From the NCBI GenBank assembly GCA_029783825.1, contig JAREIK010002250.1:104742-168741 (forward strand): 64,000 bases of DNA. The letters run 5' to 3'. Below, piece by piece: positions 14,037-22,824 of the stretch. The stretch is from Sapria himalayana. Taxonomy: Eukaryota > Streptophyta > Magnoliopsida > Malpighiales > Rafflesiaceae. The stretch's first letter is position 1; each line of letters opens with the position of its first letter. The translations under genes were made by a program, and so were the position numbers. Below the pieces are notes generated by a model. It had not been told where the DNA came from and searched no databases. It saw only the letters and a list, made by a program, of their open reading frames with translations.

Positions 14037-16160
14037 TCAATCGTCAAGCGGCATATCATGAGAATCATCAGCCGCAACATCAAGATCAGTATCATATGGA
14101 TCATCATCATCGGCAATCAGCTCCTCCGCCATCGTAGTGGATGTGGATGCGACTGCAGTGTCTGTCACAGTCCCAGCTTCAGCACGATCACTGATGCTAA
14201 ATCTCGATTCCTCCCAATCCTTCAAACATGCCAAGGCCTCAACCATATCTAGACGTAATCTTGATCTCCTATCCGAAATCACGTTCACTACAACAAAAAA
14301 AGCAGACTCCGATGCTACGCTCGACACCGGAGGAGTCAGTAGATCCCGTGCCATCCTAGATAGCACGGGATAGGCGGACTCGTATTATTTCCACCACTGT
14401 AATAAATCAAGATTCTTATTATCAGAAGGTGATAGGATTGAGCAGTAATCGGTATCTAAGTACCGAGACAGCTCGCTCATATGTGAAGGTCCACCCCTAC
14501 GTTTCCCCCTCGCTAGGTTAATGGAATAATCGTTATCTCCGAACAAGGTATCAGTGTCCGTACTCACAGTCTCACCACCACCACCACCATACCTAGTTTC
14601 GTAGTATGTGAACAGGTCTGTCAACTTCTCGTAAATGAACCCTTCAGGTGGCTCTTCCAGGTTCATGCACGAGGAAATGAAAGTCAGGGTGTTTTCAACC
14701 CCTTCCACCTTAGCCCTAGGGTCCATGCATGCAGCGAGGCAATAAAGAGATGGAATGGTGGACCAGTACTTCAGGTACTTGGTCTCCAACTCTGCAACCA
14801 TATGGCTAAGCGTCGGGTCCGCTCGATACTTCCTAAACATGCTACTAATGTTGCATATGCAACGAAGTGCAATGCAAGTGGTGGGCGTATACACCGACGA
14901 ACACATGTTCGTCGTGTCATAAAATATCTTCAGGAATTTCATAAATGAAATTTCTGAAGCCCAGTCAGTGTCGTCAATAATAAGTTCGCCACTCTTACTA
15001 TTGACGTAGTCGGATATCACGTGTTCGTATCCAACACATGATTCCAACATCAGGTACGTGTAATTCCAACGATGTCTCACATCTGATTGGAATTTCTTCT
15101 TCTTAAGATTCGCAGACAAACAGAGATTACCAAACTCTTGTAGTCTGCGAGGAGTGCGAATATACTTGAGAGCATTGCGTATATTTTCCAACGCGGGGGA
15201 ACAGACCTTCATACCCGCTTGAACTATCAGGTTAATAACATGACACATCCATCTGACATGAAAGATCTCTCCTAATGGTGCGTCTCTAATATTCCTAACA
15301 AACATATTGATCGCTACTCCATTATTAGCAGCATTATCGAAAGTGATACTAAAAATTTTATTTTGAATTTTATATTCCCTAAATATTTTCATCATACACT
15401 CAAAAATGGCCGGGTCATCATGAGGATGAAGAATCTCAGTGAATCCTAATATTTTTTTATTGATTGTCCGGTTAGAATCTACATAATGACTCGTGAGACA
15501 TGCATAAGAAGAATCATCGTGACATGTCCATATATCGGACGTCACGGACACCACTCCACTAAATGCCAAAAATTTTTTAATTATTTTTTGTTTTTCTAAC
15601 TTATATATCTTTAGTATGTCACTCCTAGATGTGGACCTAGGAATCCTACGATAGGATGGCTGAAAATAAGTCTGCATGATGCGCACTACCCTCGGATCTT
15701 CCGAAAATCTGATCGGAAGACCCATCAATGTGATGAGCCTGGCCATGCCGTCCCTACCCAACTCGCTGGAGTATATGAAGGGAGTAAACTTTGAGACTGA
15801 ACTCGATCCAGTCTCAAAAAATGTAGTGCCAAGTTGGGTTTGCCTAGGATCTAAGGGTCCATGTTTTTTGGAGCATATTTCAGCATGCCTCTTGAGGTGC
15901 CCAGTCCCACATGTACTCTTGCATGTTAAAAGTCTCATACAATATTTGGACTGTGCCATTTCATGTTCCTCACCTCTAACATCTACTTGTGTTATGATTT
16001 TAAAATGTGTCCAAACTACAGAAGTCCTCCTAGTTTTTTATTTTTTAGAACTTTGGGCTGAGACGACAGGAGAAACCAAAGTTTCAGGAGCCACTGACGT
16101 CTGTGTAACACTAACATTTTCATTTTCCAAATTTAAATACGTGTTAGGTGTATTTGTCAT
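14037..16160 (-). pseudogene. hAT transposase, nearly complete, two stop codons
   Basis: hAT transposases bind element ends through a BED zinc finger and cut with an RNase H-like core. The ancestral start is probably ATG at 16158-16160 (MTNTPNTYLNLENEN). A TAA at 16038-16040, inside an A-rich run, breaks the N-terminus. From 16017 the frame reads SVVWTHFKI, then AQSKYC and GTGHLKRHAEIC: a BED finger whose first Cys appears replaced by Ser. The frame then runs open to 14388: ALDP-like GPLDPRQTQ, GVVSVTSDIWTCHDDSSYACLTSHYVD, the core motif FDNAANN, RWMCHVINLIVQAG, RHRWNYTYLMLE and DLLQWWK. A single TAA at 14385-14387 follows, and the same frame continues through VLSRMARDLLTPPVSSVASESAFF (hAT dimerisation region) to 14037. 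From the ancestral ATG the span is about 700 codons, an ordinary hAT length. It looks recently inactivated. Confidence 0.93.
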
Positions 16161-16681
16161 TTTTTATTTTTCGTAAGTTTTTCTAGAGAGAGAAGCTTTA
16201 GAGAGAGAAAGTACAAAAAAACTTAAAATATATTACCCGGTAAAAGCAATGAGGTCAGTCACGTGCAAGGTGCACCGCAGGAAGCTCTGATGTTCAAAAC
16301 TCAAGTTGAGTTTCACGAAAATCCAAGCCGAAATCAAAATCACGAGGCCCGAGAGAGAGATGCATGGTTTATGTAAGAGAGAGAAAGTATTGAGAGGTTT
16401 TATGTTTTTGAAAAACATAAATGTTATAGGGAGGGGGTAGAATTTATAGGCTAAAGAATGTTTTTTTTATAAAAAAAGATATTTTTTTATTAATTTTTTG
16501 AATTTTTTTACGTTTTTTAAGGGGCAGAATCACGAGGACCGTTGGATTCTGCCCCCTAGCCGTTGGAGGTGAATCCAAGGGCTGAAAATCGGTTCAGTTT
16601 GAATTTTTTTTTTTTGCCGTTGGTTTTTGCTCGGATGGGTTCTATGGGCATCGGGACTCGGGTTTCGGCAGAAAATATCGC

Positions 16682-16707
16682 GGGTCGGGTCTGTTTGGAC
16701 CCGACCC
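16682..16707. repeat. 10-bp-arm hairpin in hAT right subterminal region
   Basis: GGGTCGGGTC (16682-16691) and GACCCGACCC (16698-16707) are perfect inverted repeats around a 6-base loop. A longer version with 16-base arms is present in the third hAT copy (60210-60247), showing that this hairpin belongs to the family. Confidence 0.85.
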
Positions 16708-16724
16708 ACGGTCTTTTTACCGGT

Positions 16725-16745
16725 GGGGGGGGGGGGGGGGGGGGG
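16725..16745 (+). repeat. 21-base G run with flanking G tracts
   Basis: An uninterrupted run of 21 G is followed by further G8, G6 and G4 tracts up to about 16770. It lies in the right end of the hAT element. The tract can form G-quadruplexes and is prone to length error in sequencing. The matching position in hAT copy 3 (60183-60193) has a G run of 10-11. Confidence 0.9.
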
Positions 16746-16769
16746 AGGGGGGGGCGGGGGGCCAGGGGA

Positions 16770-17030
16770 CGGCCGGATGGGTCACATGGCGTGAGTCGTG
16801 ACTCACGACTCACGCCACGGCACGCGTGACACGCCGCCAGTGCCACGCGTGCCTGCGTGAACCGGCACAGGATGGACCCGTGCCGGCATGCCGGGCCAGG
16901 CACGGCACGACACGCGAATATCTTAACCCGAGCACGGCACGGGCCCGGGCACGGTTTAAGAACGTGCCGGGCCGGCCCAGGCACGGCCGAACCGTGTCGT
17001 GCCTCGTGCCGGGCCGGCCCGGCCCGGCAC
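16770..17030. repeat. GC-rich subterminal repeats of the hAT, right end
   Basis: This is the mirror of the left end: repeated GGCACGG, CCGTGCC and GGGCCGGCCC words, including a tandem palindromic stretch GTGAGTCGTGACTCACGACTCAC at about 16789-16812. They probably serve as transposase binding sites. Frames here are artefacts of composition. Confidence 0.8.
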
Positions 17031-17044
17031 GTTTGACACCTCTA

Positions 17045-17052
17045 GAGTGTAC
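17045..17052. repeat. right 8-bp target-site duplication of the hAT
   Basis: GAGTGTAC is identical to 13232-13239 and directly abuts the terminal CACCTCTA of the hAT. Confidence 0.95.
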
Positions 17053-17484
17053 AGCATTAGCTCGAAGGGAGTGGTATTTTGTTGTAGCGGTCATGCTTCT
17101 AATTCATCTATCTCAGCAATGGTGGATGAGGCGGTCGAACAACAAGCAATGGAAACAAATCAATGTATTGTAGTTATGGAGACCGAAATGAAAAAAAAAT
17201 GATGACCAAATATCTCATTTGAAGGAAGAAATATATGAAATTAATGAACAAAATGATGAGCAGTATATTAATTTTAAGGAAGAAATGTAGGAAATGTAAG
17301 AAGAGAAGGAGTTGATTACTTATTTGACAGAAGAAATACAATAAATTAAAGAAATGAATGATGAGATGGAAGAAATTAAGAATGTGATGAAATAGCAAAT
17401 GTCCTATATAGAGTCACAATTAGTTGAATTGAAGCAATAGATAGCATATCGAGATCTAGCTACGAAACCTCGTAGGAGAGGCTA
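17053..17484 (+). pseudogene. CACTA second ORF pseudogene, 3' part after hAT
   Basis: Directly after the target duplication the frame reads SSKGVVFCCSGHASNSSISAMV, resembling the Gly/Ser-rich tail that follows the K-N-x-V-Y-G motif in plant transposase_24 proteins. A heptad-like Glu/Lys-rich region with several stops follows (EEIYEINEQNDEQ, ITYLTEEIQ, KEMNDEMEEIKNVMK), then a terminal RDLATKPRRRG. The latter part recurs at 25890-26010 in another CACTA relic, which supports it as a conserved coding end. Function of the protein is inferred only from its position in CACTA elements. Confidence 0.6.
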
Positions 17485-18183
17485 GCACAAAATTCCCTAC
17501 TAATTATGTGGATGCTTTCGTATGAAAATTATTTCTGAACTATTATAGATTTTTGTCTATGTAGCAAAACATGATAAGATCTTTTTATAGGTTTCAATTT
17601 TTTTTATTCTGGTTTTGTTCTTTGCCTTGCCGATTAATATAATAATGAATCTTTGTAGGACACATTATGCGAGACAAATGAAAAAATTCTGGTTCAAAGC
17701 ATTTAGACATTGCCACGGTACTACAAATGCATGGGTCCCATATTTATCGATTTCAGCTTGATCAAAAGAAGGCCTAGCTACTATTATTTTCATTATTCCT
17801 AAAACATTTTATTTTTCCACTCTGTTTCTCTCTAAACATCATTGCTGGACATCATTTAGATTATTGTTGAAGATGTATTAATATAAACTTTAATTTGTGT
17901 TTGTTCATGTCTATAATAACTATTTTTATATATCTATGAATATGTTTGTGTGTCCCCGAATTTTTTGGGTAGATTTTTAGCCTATTATAGCTATGTAAAA
18001 GCCTTGGCTGGTCCTCCATGGTACTTGGAACACCACCTTAGCTTCTGAAGCTGTGAGATGCACCAAAAAAATTAATTCCACGCAAATGCAGGTATGTTCT
18101 TGACACTCTTATTTTGTGTAGATATACGTAGTCGCAGTTTAGATCTGTGACTACTTATTATCGGTTATTGGTTTGTAAATATA

Positions 18184-18368
18184 ATATGTTATGCTCCATG
18201 TGTAGGTGTAACAATATTCTCTATCTATGTGGAGTACCAGAGAAAAAAGAACTAGAAATGCTGACCATGCCTAAAAGACATATGCATGTTTTTTAAGTCC
18301 TATATTATTTTCTCCTTTTGTCTTTAATGGTATGTGTATTTGCATGAAAGTACAAGTGTGTGTGTCAT
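18184..18368 (+). other. conserved block, probable exon of unknown gene
   Basis: This stretch (from ATGCTCCATGTGTAGGTGTAAC onward) matches the reverse strand of 32505-32695 along its whole length. It starts with an intron-acceptor-like GTGTAG|G. The frame reads CRCNNILYLCGVPEKKELEM here and CRCNNVLYLHRVPKDNDLED in the other copy. Substitutions look compatible with coding sequence. I do not recognise the protein. Because both copies lie in transposon-rich DNA it may be a further exon of the CACTA element or a captured gene fragment. Confidence 0.5.
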
Positions 18369-18408
18369 CTAAGGCTATGTGATTATATATACATACATAG
18401 TATACTAT

Positions 18409-18745
18409 AGTATGTATGTACATATATACTTGGTATAAATGTATGTATATACTAAGTATATATCTACGTATATACGAAGTATATAAGTACATAAATACCG
18501 AGTATATATGTTTGTATATACTGAGTATATTTGTACGTATATATTCAATATATTTTTTCGTATATACTAAGTATATTTCTATGTGTATACTCAGTATATA
18601 CATACATATATACTGTAGTATATACGTATGTATATACTCGGTATATACATACTTTATATTGTAGTATATACGTACATATATACTCGGTATATATGTACTT
18701 TTATACTATAGTATATATATACGTATATACCGAGTATATACATTA
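18409..18745. repeat. 23-bp palindromic minisatellite, locus 1
   Basis: About 14 tandem units of roughly 23 bases of the form AGTATATATGTACGTATATACTN. Each unit is nearly its own reverse complement. Units differ at several positions. The reading frames on both strands (Tyr/Ile-rich) are artefacts of this repeat. The same family occurs at 19338-19490, 38262-38840 and 39600-40002. Confidence 0.85.
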
Positions 18746-19128
18746 GTGGGTGCTTATATTTATTTATAGACATGTATGTATTGACATACGTACACACTCA
18801 TTTACAAAAGACACTTTTAAATATATAATTGCTCAGGCTGGTCTGGTCATCGTCGTGCATTGCTCACTGATGTAGGTAATAAAAGTCATGGATATTAGAC
18901 CTTTCCTAAAGATGTGAGATGAAGATATTTTTGGTCCAGGCTAGCTAGGTAGCTAGAAGTTGGTCATAAAAATTTTAGTAATTATATTGATATGCAATTA
19001 TCACATGGTACAAAGCGAACATATGAGTAAATAAGTTTTTTTGCTCTAGGTTTTGCAATGATTGGTTCTAATTGTACTAAGTCTTATAATGATGATGATG
19101 ATGCTCGTGTAGTGTCATGTAATTCTAG

Positions 19129-19341
19129 TCCAGGAGGAATATCGAGTCCTATTTTGGGAGAAGCAGCTCGCATCTTCGTCAAAAACTCGCTCAATCTCAA
19201 GTTCATCAGTCAAGCATCATCGCTCACCCTACTTTTATTATTAGCAATAGCAGAGGCGATAGTGGAAGTAGTGGTGGTAGCGGCGGCAGTAGTAGTAGCA
19301 GTGGTAGTGGTAGCGGCAGCAATAGCAATAACAACAAATGA
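19129..19341 (+). pseudogene. Ser/Gly-rich C-terminal coding remnant
   Basis: A frame open from after TAG 19126-19128 to TGA 19339-19341 has no ATG. It reads a Gln/Ser-rich lead (RQKLAQSQVHQSS) and then about 20 codons of only Ser and Gly (19261-19320), followed by NSNNNK and the stop. The GGT/AGT/AGC triplet tract in this frame gives a plausible low-complexity protein tail, whereas the overlapping ATG frame gives Val/Ala runs. It may be the last exon of the CACTA second gene. This is uncertain because trinucleotide repeats arise without coding. Confidence 0.35.
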
Positions 19342-19490
19342 GGTGTATACATACGTATATACTCAGTATATACTTAAGTATAATACTGTAGTATTTTATG
19401 TACATATATACTGAGTATATTTGTACTCAGTATATATGTACGCATAATACTACACTTTATATGTACATATATACTGTAGTATTATATATT
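19338..19490. repeat. 23-bp palindromic minisatellite, locus 2
   Basis: Five or six degenerate units of the family seen at 18409-18745 (GTATATACTCAGTATATACTT and similar), starting directly at the stop codon of the Ser/Gly-rich remnant. Confidence 0.75.
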
Positions 19491-19929
19491 TATCAAAACA
19501 TATCTTTTTTTTATTTATTTTGATTTAATTGAGTGGTTTAAATTTCTTATAGATATGGTACCGCATTATTCTACATACGAAGCTTGTATAAGTGAAAGAT
19601 TTTTTCACTAGACATGATGCACTGTGAGTCAGACATCTTTGTCGCAGCATAAAGTTGGTGTTTGAAGGAACAAAGGGAAAGAAAGCAACGTCAATACATG
19701 AATAAATTATACTTTATGCATTATCGCCAGATACATTGATGGATAAGATGTAATAAGATTTTCTTATTTTTTTTATTTTAATAATGTAAAATATTGTATT
19801 AGAATAAATTATTAAATGATTTTTTTAAAATTATAAATTATCATTTATATTTTCTATTTTTATTCAATTTTATATAAAAATATTAAATTATTTAATTAAA
19901 AAATTTTAAAATAAATCAAATTCTGAAAA

Positions 19930-20397
19930 TAGTTTTAAATTTAAAATAGCCAGGGACAATTCCCTTACTTAATTAGCTAGGGAAAAATCCCTTGCTAAAT
20001 TAGCTTGGAAATTTTCCCTAGCTAATTTAGCAGGGATAACTTTATTTTAGCAAAAAATTTTTTCCATCGCTAAATTTATTTGCTAGGGACTTTTTTCATC
20101 ACTAATATTTAGCAACAAGCACTTTAGTTAGGGAAAGCTTCCATCATTATATCCATTTAGTGATAGAAACTCTCATTTAGCTTGCTAATTTAGCTAGGGA
20201 AATTATTTTTTTAGCTAGGAATTTTTCTGTCGCTAAATTATTAGCTAGTCACACTTTTCCTCACTAAATTTTAGTGATGAGCACTTTAGATTGAGAACAG
20301 TTCTGTCATTAATCCATTGGTATGTTCAGTTTGGTGAAGGAAAATGCCTATTTAGCTAGCGAATTGTCCCTAGTTATATGGGATTTATCTTGTAGTG
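19930..20397 (+). mobile_element. CACTA right terminal region with subterminal repeats
   Basis: Many copies of TTAGCTAGGGAA, its inverse TTCCCTAGCTAA and GTCGCTAAATT occur in both orientations. The region ends in ATTTATCTTGTAGTG. Such repeated short words near the ends are the transposase-binding sites of CACTA elements. The same words recur at 26240-26510, 28884-28990, 49903-50505 and 56544-57070, so all these are ends of one CACTA family. Confidence 0.85.
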
Positions 20398-20853
20398 TTT
20401 ATATATATGTAACATTTATAAAAATATTTTAAACAAAACATTATATCAAAGTCAAAAGTAAGGCATGGAAGAAGATGAGCTCTGATTGTTTCTGTTCAAG
20501 TTAAAAAAGAATCATAGACGATAAGATTAACCACTTAATGCAGTGAAAGCCATTGAGTGGAACAAGAGGTATTTTTTTTGTTGCTTCTTTACGCGTATCT
20601 GGTGTGTAGCATAAATCACGCTGTAATTTGTTTTAGATTTTTAAGTTGGGATTTGCATATCATATCTAGTGGGGTTATGTTGGCTTTGGTCATCATGAAT
20701 ATGACTAGGTGGAAATATGCATGAAGAATGCTGCTTCTTCTTAGTTTTCTTAGTTAAAATATGAGTCCTTATTAGGTAGACTTATCATTTGCATAACTTA
20801 AAGGTTTGAATATGTTGTTTTGGCCCATCATAGGGTCGATAGAAAATAAAAGC
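20398..20853. other. unassigned DNA left of the LINE
   Basis: No gene recognised. This segment and 24571 onward were contiguous before the LINE inserted, as shown by the shared TAAGACCCTAGTGTTA. Confidence 0.6.
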
Positions 20854-20869
20854 TAAGACCCTAGTGTTA
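20854..20869. repeat. 16-bp target-site duplication, LINE 3' side
   Basis: TAAGACCCTAGTGTTA is identical to 24555-24570. On the plus strand it is followed at once by a T run, the LINE poly-A tail in reverse. Confidence 0.95.
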
Positions 20870-20880
20870 TTTTTTTTTTC

Positions 20881-22238
20881 AAAGTATGTTTTATTAATTA
20901 TATAACCCTATCTTTTGGCGGAGGAATATCATTGTTTACAAGCTAATTTCTACACATTTCCCATTTACATCCATTCATAAACTTTAACATACAATATTTA
21001 AAGTAACATTAAAATTATCAAGTGCCATGAAAATGCACTTTTCTTTCTCATTATGAAGTTTCTTAGTGCTGAAATTTCTATTTCCATTAAACTCCTGCCA
21101 TTAAATCTTTATGCTTTGTGTTTCCGGTTTGGTAGCTACCATTCCTTTTTATTTAGCTCTGCTAATCTTCTAGTCCATTTGATTCTCTGAGCTTTTTGTG
21201 CTTGCATTTGCTTGTTCTGTTCAGATTTCTTCCCAGTAGTTTTGTGACCCCTACAGCATCTTTGTTTTTTCTTTTTTGCAAGTTCTACCAGCATGTTGTC
21301 CTCCTCGATACTTATTACATACACTTATTATATTGCCGACACTTCTGTATACTCCAAATACTCATAACAGATATCTGCTTTTTCCAAGCTCATATCTATC
21401 AATTTTACAAAACTCAGGTCTGTCAGCTTTTTCAACATGATATCTGTCTGCATATACATGTAAGCAGACCAAAATCAGCTGGAAAACAGCTTTTACCAGC
21501 TTTTTCTAGCACATACTGCCTACATGTACATGTAAGTAGACTGGAAAACACCATCTCAGTTTTTCAGAACAGTAGTTTTAGAGATAGAAGTTCCGGAACA
21601 TATACATATAACAGACATTTTCCAGAACAGTAGCTGGAAAACCCTTACAGAAGTTCCAGCATTTTGTAAGAGTGTCTACCTTACATAGAGGTGTCTACAG
21701 ACACTTCTGTGTAAGAGTGTCTACCTTACACCAATTTACATCAAGCCTACCAACTTACATCCTCACACCTTTACAGACCCTTATATGTGTCTGCAAGAGT
21801 GTCTACCTTACACCCTTACATAACCCTTACATACCCTTATACCAGCTAACTCCCTTACAGCATCTGGATAACAATTTCTTCATGTAATTCCCTGCAAAAT
21901 TATTAACAAAGATACTATAATTCTAGGCAATTAATATTAGAGTGTCTACCTTTACTTTCTTCACTGCTCCTTAAGCCTTTAACCTATATCTGAAAACAAA
22001 ACCAAAAAACACAACCAAGGAAAACAAATATCCAAGATCCCAAGCATAACAATTTTTTTGGTCTATCTTTTATTGCCCTCCCCACAGGACTGGGGTGGCT
22101 CTTCATTTGTTTCATGACCTTTTCTTGTAATAAAGTTTATATCTGCAAAACAGTCAAGTAATCTTTATTTTTTTTTATAAATAACAAATTTTAAAAATAA
22201 GTTCTTCTCTTCCCCTCTTTATCCTTTAGATCTAAGTT
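20881..22238 (-). other. LINE 3' untranslated region
   Basis: Non-coding part of the LINE between ORF2 and the poly-A tail. It carries short direct repeats, notably AGAGTGTCTACCTTAC and variants near 21667, 21713, 21797 and 21940, and a doubled ACATGTAAGCAGAC/ACATGTAAGTAGAC word near 21460 and 21529. The 145-codon frame starting at 21196 on the plus strand is not supported as a gene. Confidence 0.75.
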
Positions 22239-22735
22239 TTAATTTTTGTTTTTTTGGATTCTAATATATGGGAAACCTATTTTATCTAAACTTATTAAAC
22301 CTTTATATTTGTCAGGGATATCTTTCCCTTCAAATTCTTGAAAACCTCTCTTTCTACCCTCTACTACTAATTTATCTGCCAAAGCATTCGCTTCCCTGAA
22401 TATATGTATAATTTCCCCTTTATGTTCTATTAGAAGTGTTTTAATTTTATCAATATCTTTTTCTAGTTTCCATAGTTCTATTTTTCCTATTACCAAATCC
22501 ACTAATAAACTCGAATCAACCTGCACTTGAATATTCTGAAAATTATTATCTTTACATATTTGTAAACCTTTATGCAAAGCCATAACCTCTGCATCCAAGG
22601 CGGAGGAGGCTAAACCATTCATTGTGAATGCTCTTATCATTTTGCCTTCCTCGTTTCTTATGACTCCCCCTCCACCTGCAGCTCCCATATCCCTTTAAAA
22701 GCTCCCATCCGTATTTAATACTAGGCCATTACGTT
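22239..22735 (-). pseudogene. LINE RNase H domain
   Basis: RNase H removes RNA from the hybrid during LINE reverse transcription. The frame reads NTDGSF, a TAA stop, then MGAAGGGGVIRNEEGKMI, ALDAEVMALHKGL, IQVQVDSSLLVDL and FREANALADKL. All four acidic catalytic positions (D in TDGS, E in DAE, D in VDSS, D in LAD) are visible. It is in a different frame from the upstream RT part, so a frameshift separates the two. The C-terminal DKIGFPYI segment is also conserved in the second LINE fragment (37876-38136). Confidence 0.9.
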
Positions 22736-22824
22736 GGGACTTTTCCATCTGATAATTTTAATTTTTGGTCTTTTCTTTGTCCTTGTAATTAGACCCCAAG
22801 CTTCTTTCCTATTTTCATCTATTC

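Larger units (their letters stand above)
13240..17044 (-). mobile_element. complete hAT DNA transposon (3805 bp)
   Basis: The element begins TAGAGGTGTCAAACG and ends CGTTTGACACCTCTA, a perfect 15-bp inverted repeat, and is flanked by the perfect octamer GAGTGTAC. It carries one transposase gene on the minus strand (14037-16160). Its two ends (about 13240-13560 and 16660-17044) are GC-rich islands with many GGCACGG/CCGTGCC words, in sharp contrast to the AT-rich surroundings. The ends look well preserved, but the transposase has stop codons, so the copy is probably non-autonomous yet possibly mobilisable. It sits in the second ORF of the CACTA element and is therefore younger than that host. 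Confidence 0.96.
7600..20397 (+). mobile_element. decayed CACTA (En/Spm) transposon, left end not found
   Basis: In order the element holds a TNP2-type transposase relic, a second-ORF relic of the kind usual in plant CACTA elements, a long 3' region, subterminal repeats rich in TTTAGCTAGGGA and CGCTAAATT words, and the terminus ATTTATCTTGTAGTG at 20383-20397. That terminus is the reverse complement of CACTACAAGATAAAT, close to the CACTACAAGAAAA end known for plant CACTA elements. A hAT element (13240-17044) is nested inside. I could not find the matching left CACTA end, which may be lost, degraded or outside the window. The left coordinate is only where similarity to the second copy (36.0 kb) begins. 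Confidence 0.75.

Noticed and set aside
15676..16176. 166-codon plus-strand frame opposite the hAT transposase
   Set aside because: Antisense shadow of the conserved transposase N-terminus; the same shadow occurs at the other hAT copies.
16556..17173. Arg/Pro/Gly-rich frames up to 142 codons
   Set aside because: GC-rich subterminal repeats and the G run of the hAT right end.
18271..18746. Tyr/Ile-rich frames on both strands
   Set aside because: Product of the 23-bp palindromic minisatellite, which reads similarly on either strand.
21196..21633. 145-codon plus-strand frame
   Set aside because: It lies antisense within the LINE 3' UTR, has no recognisable domain and overlaps short repeats.
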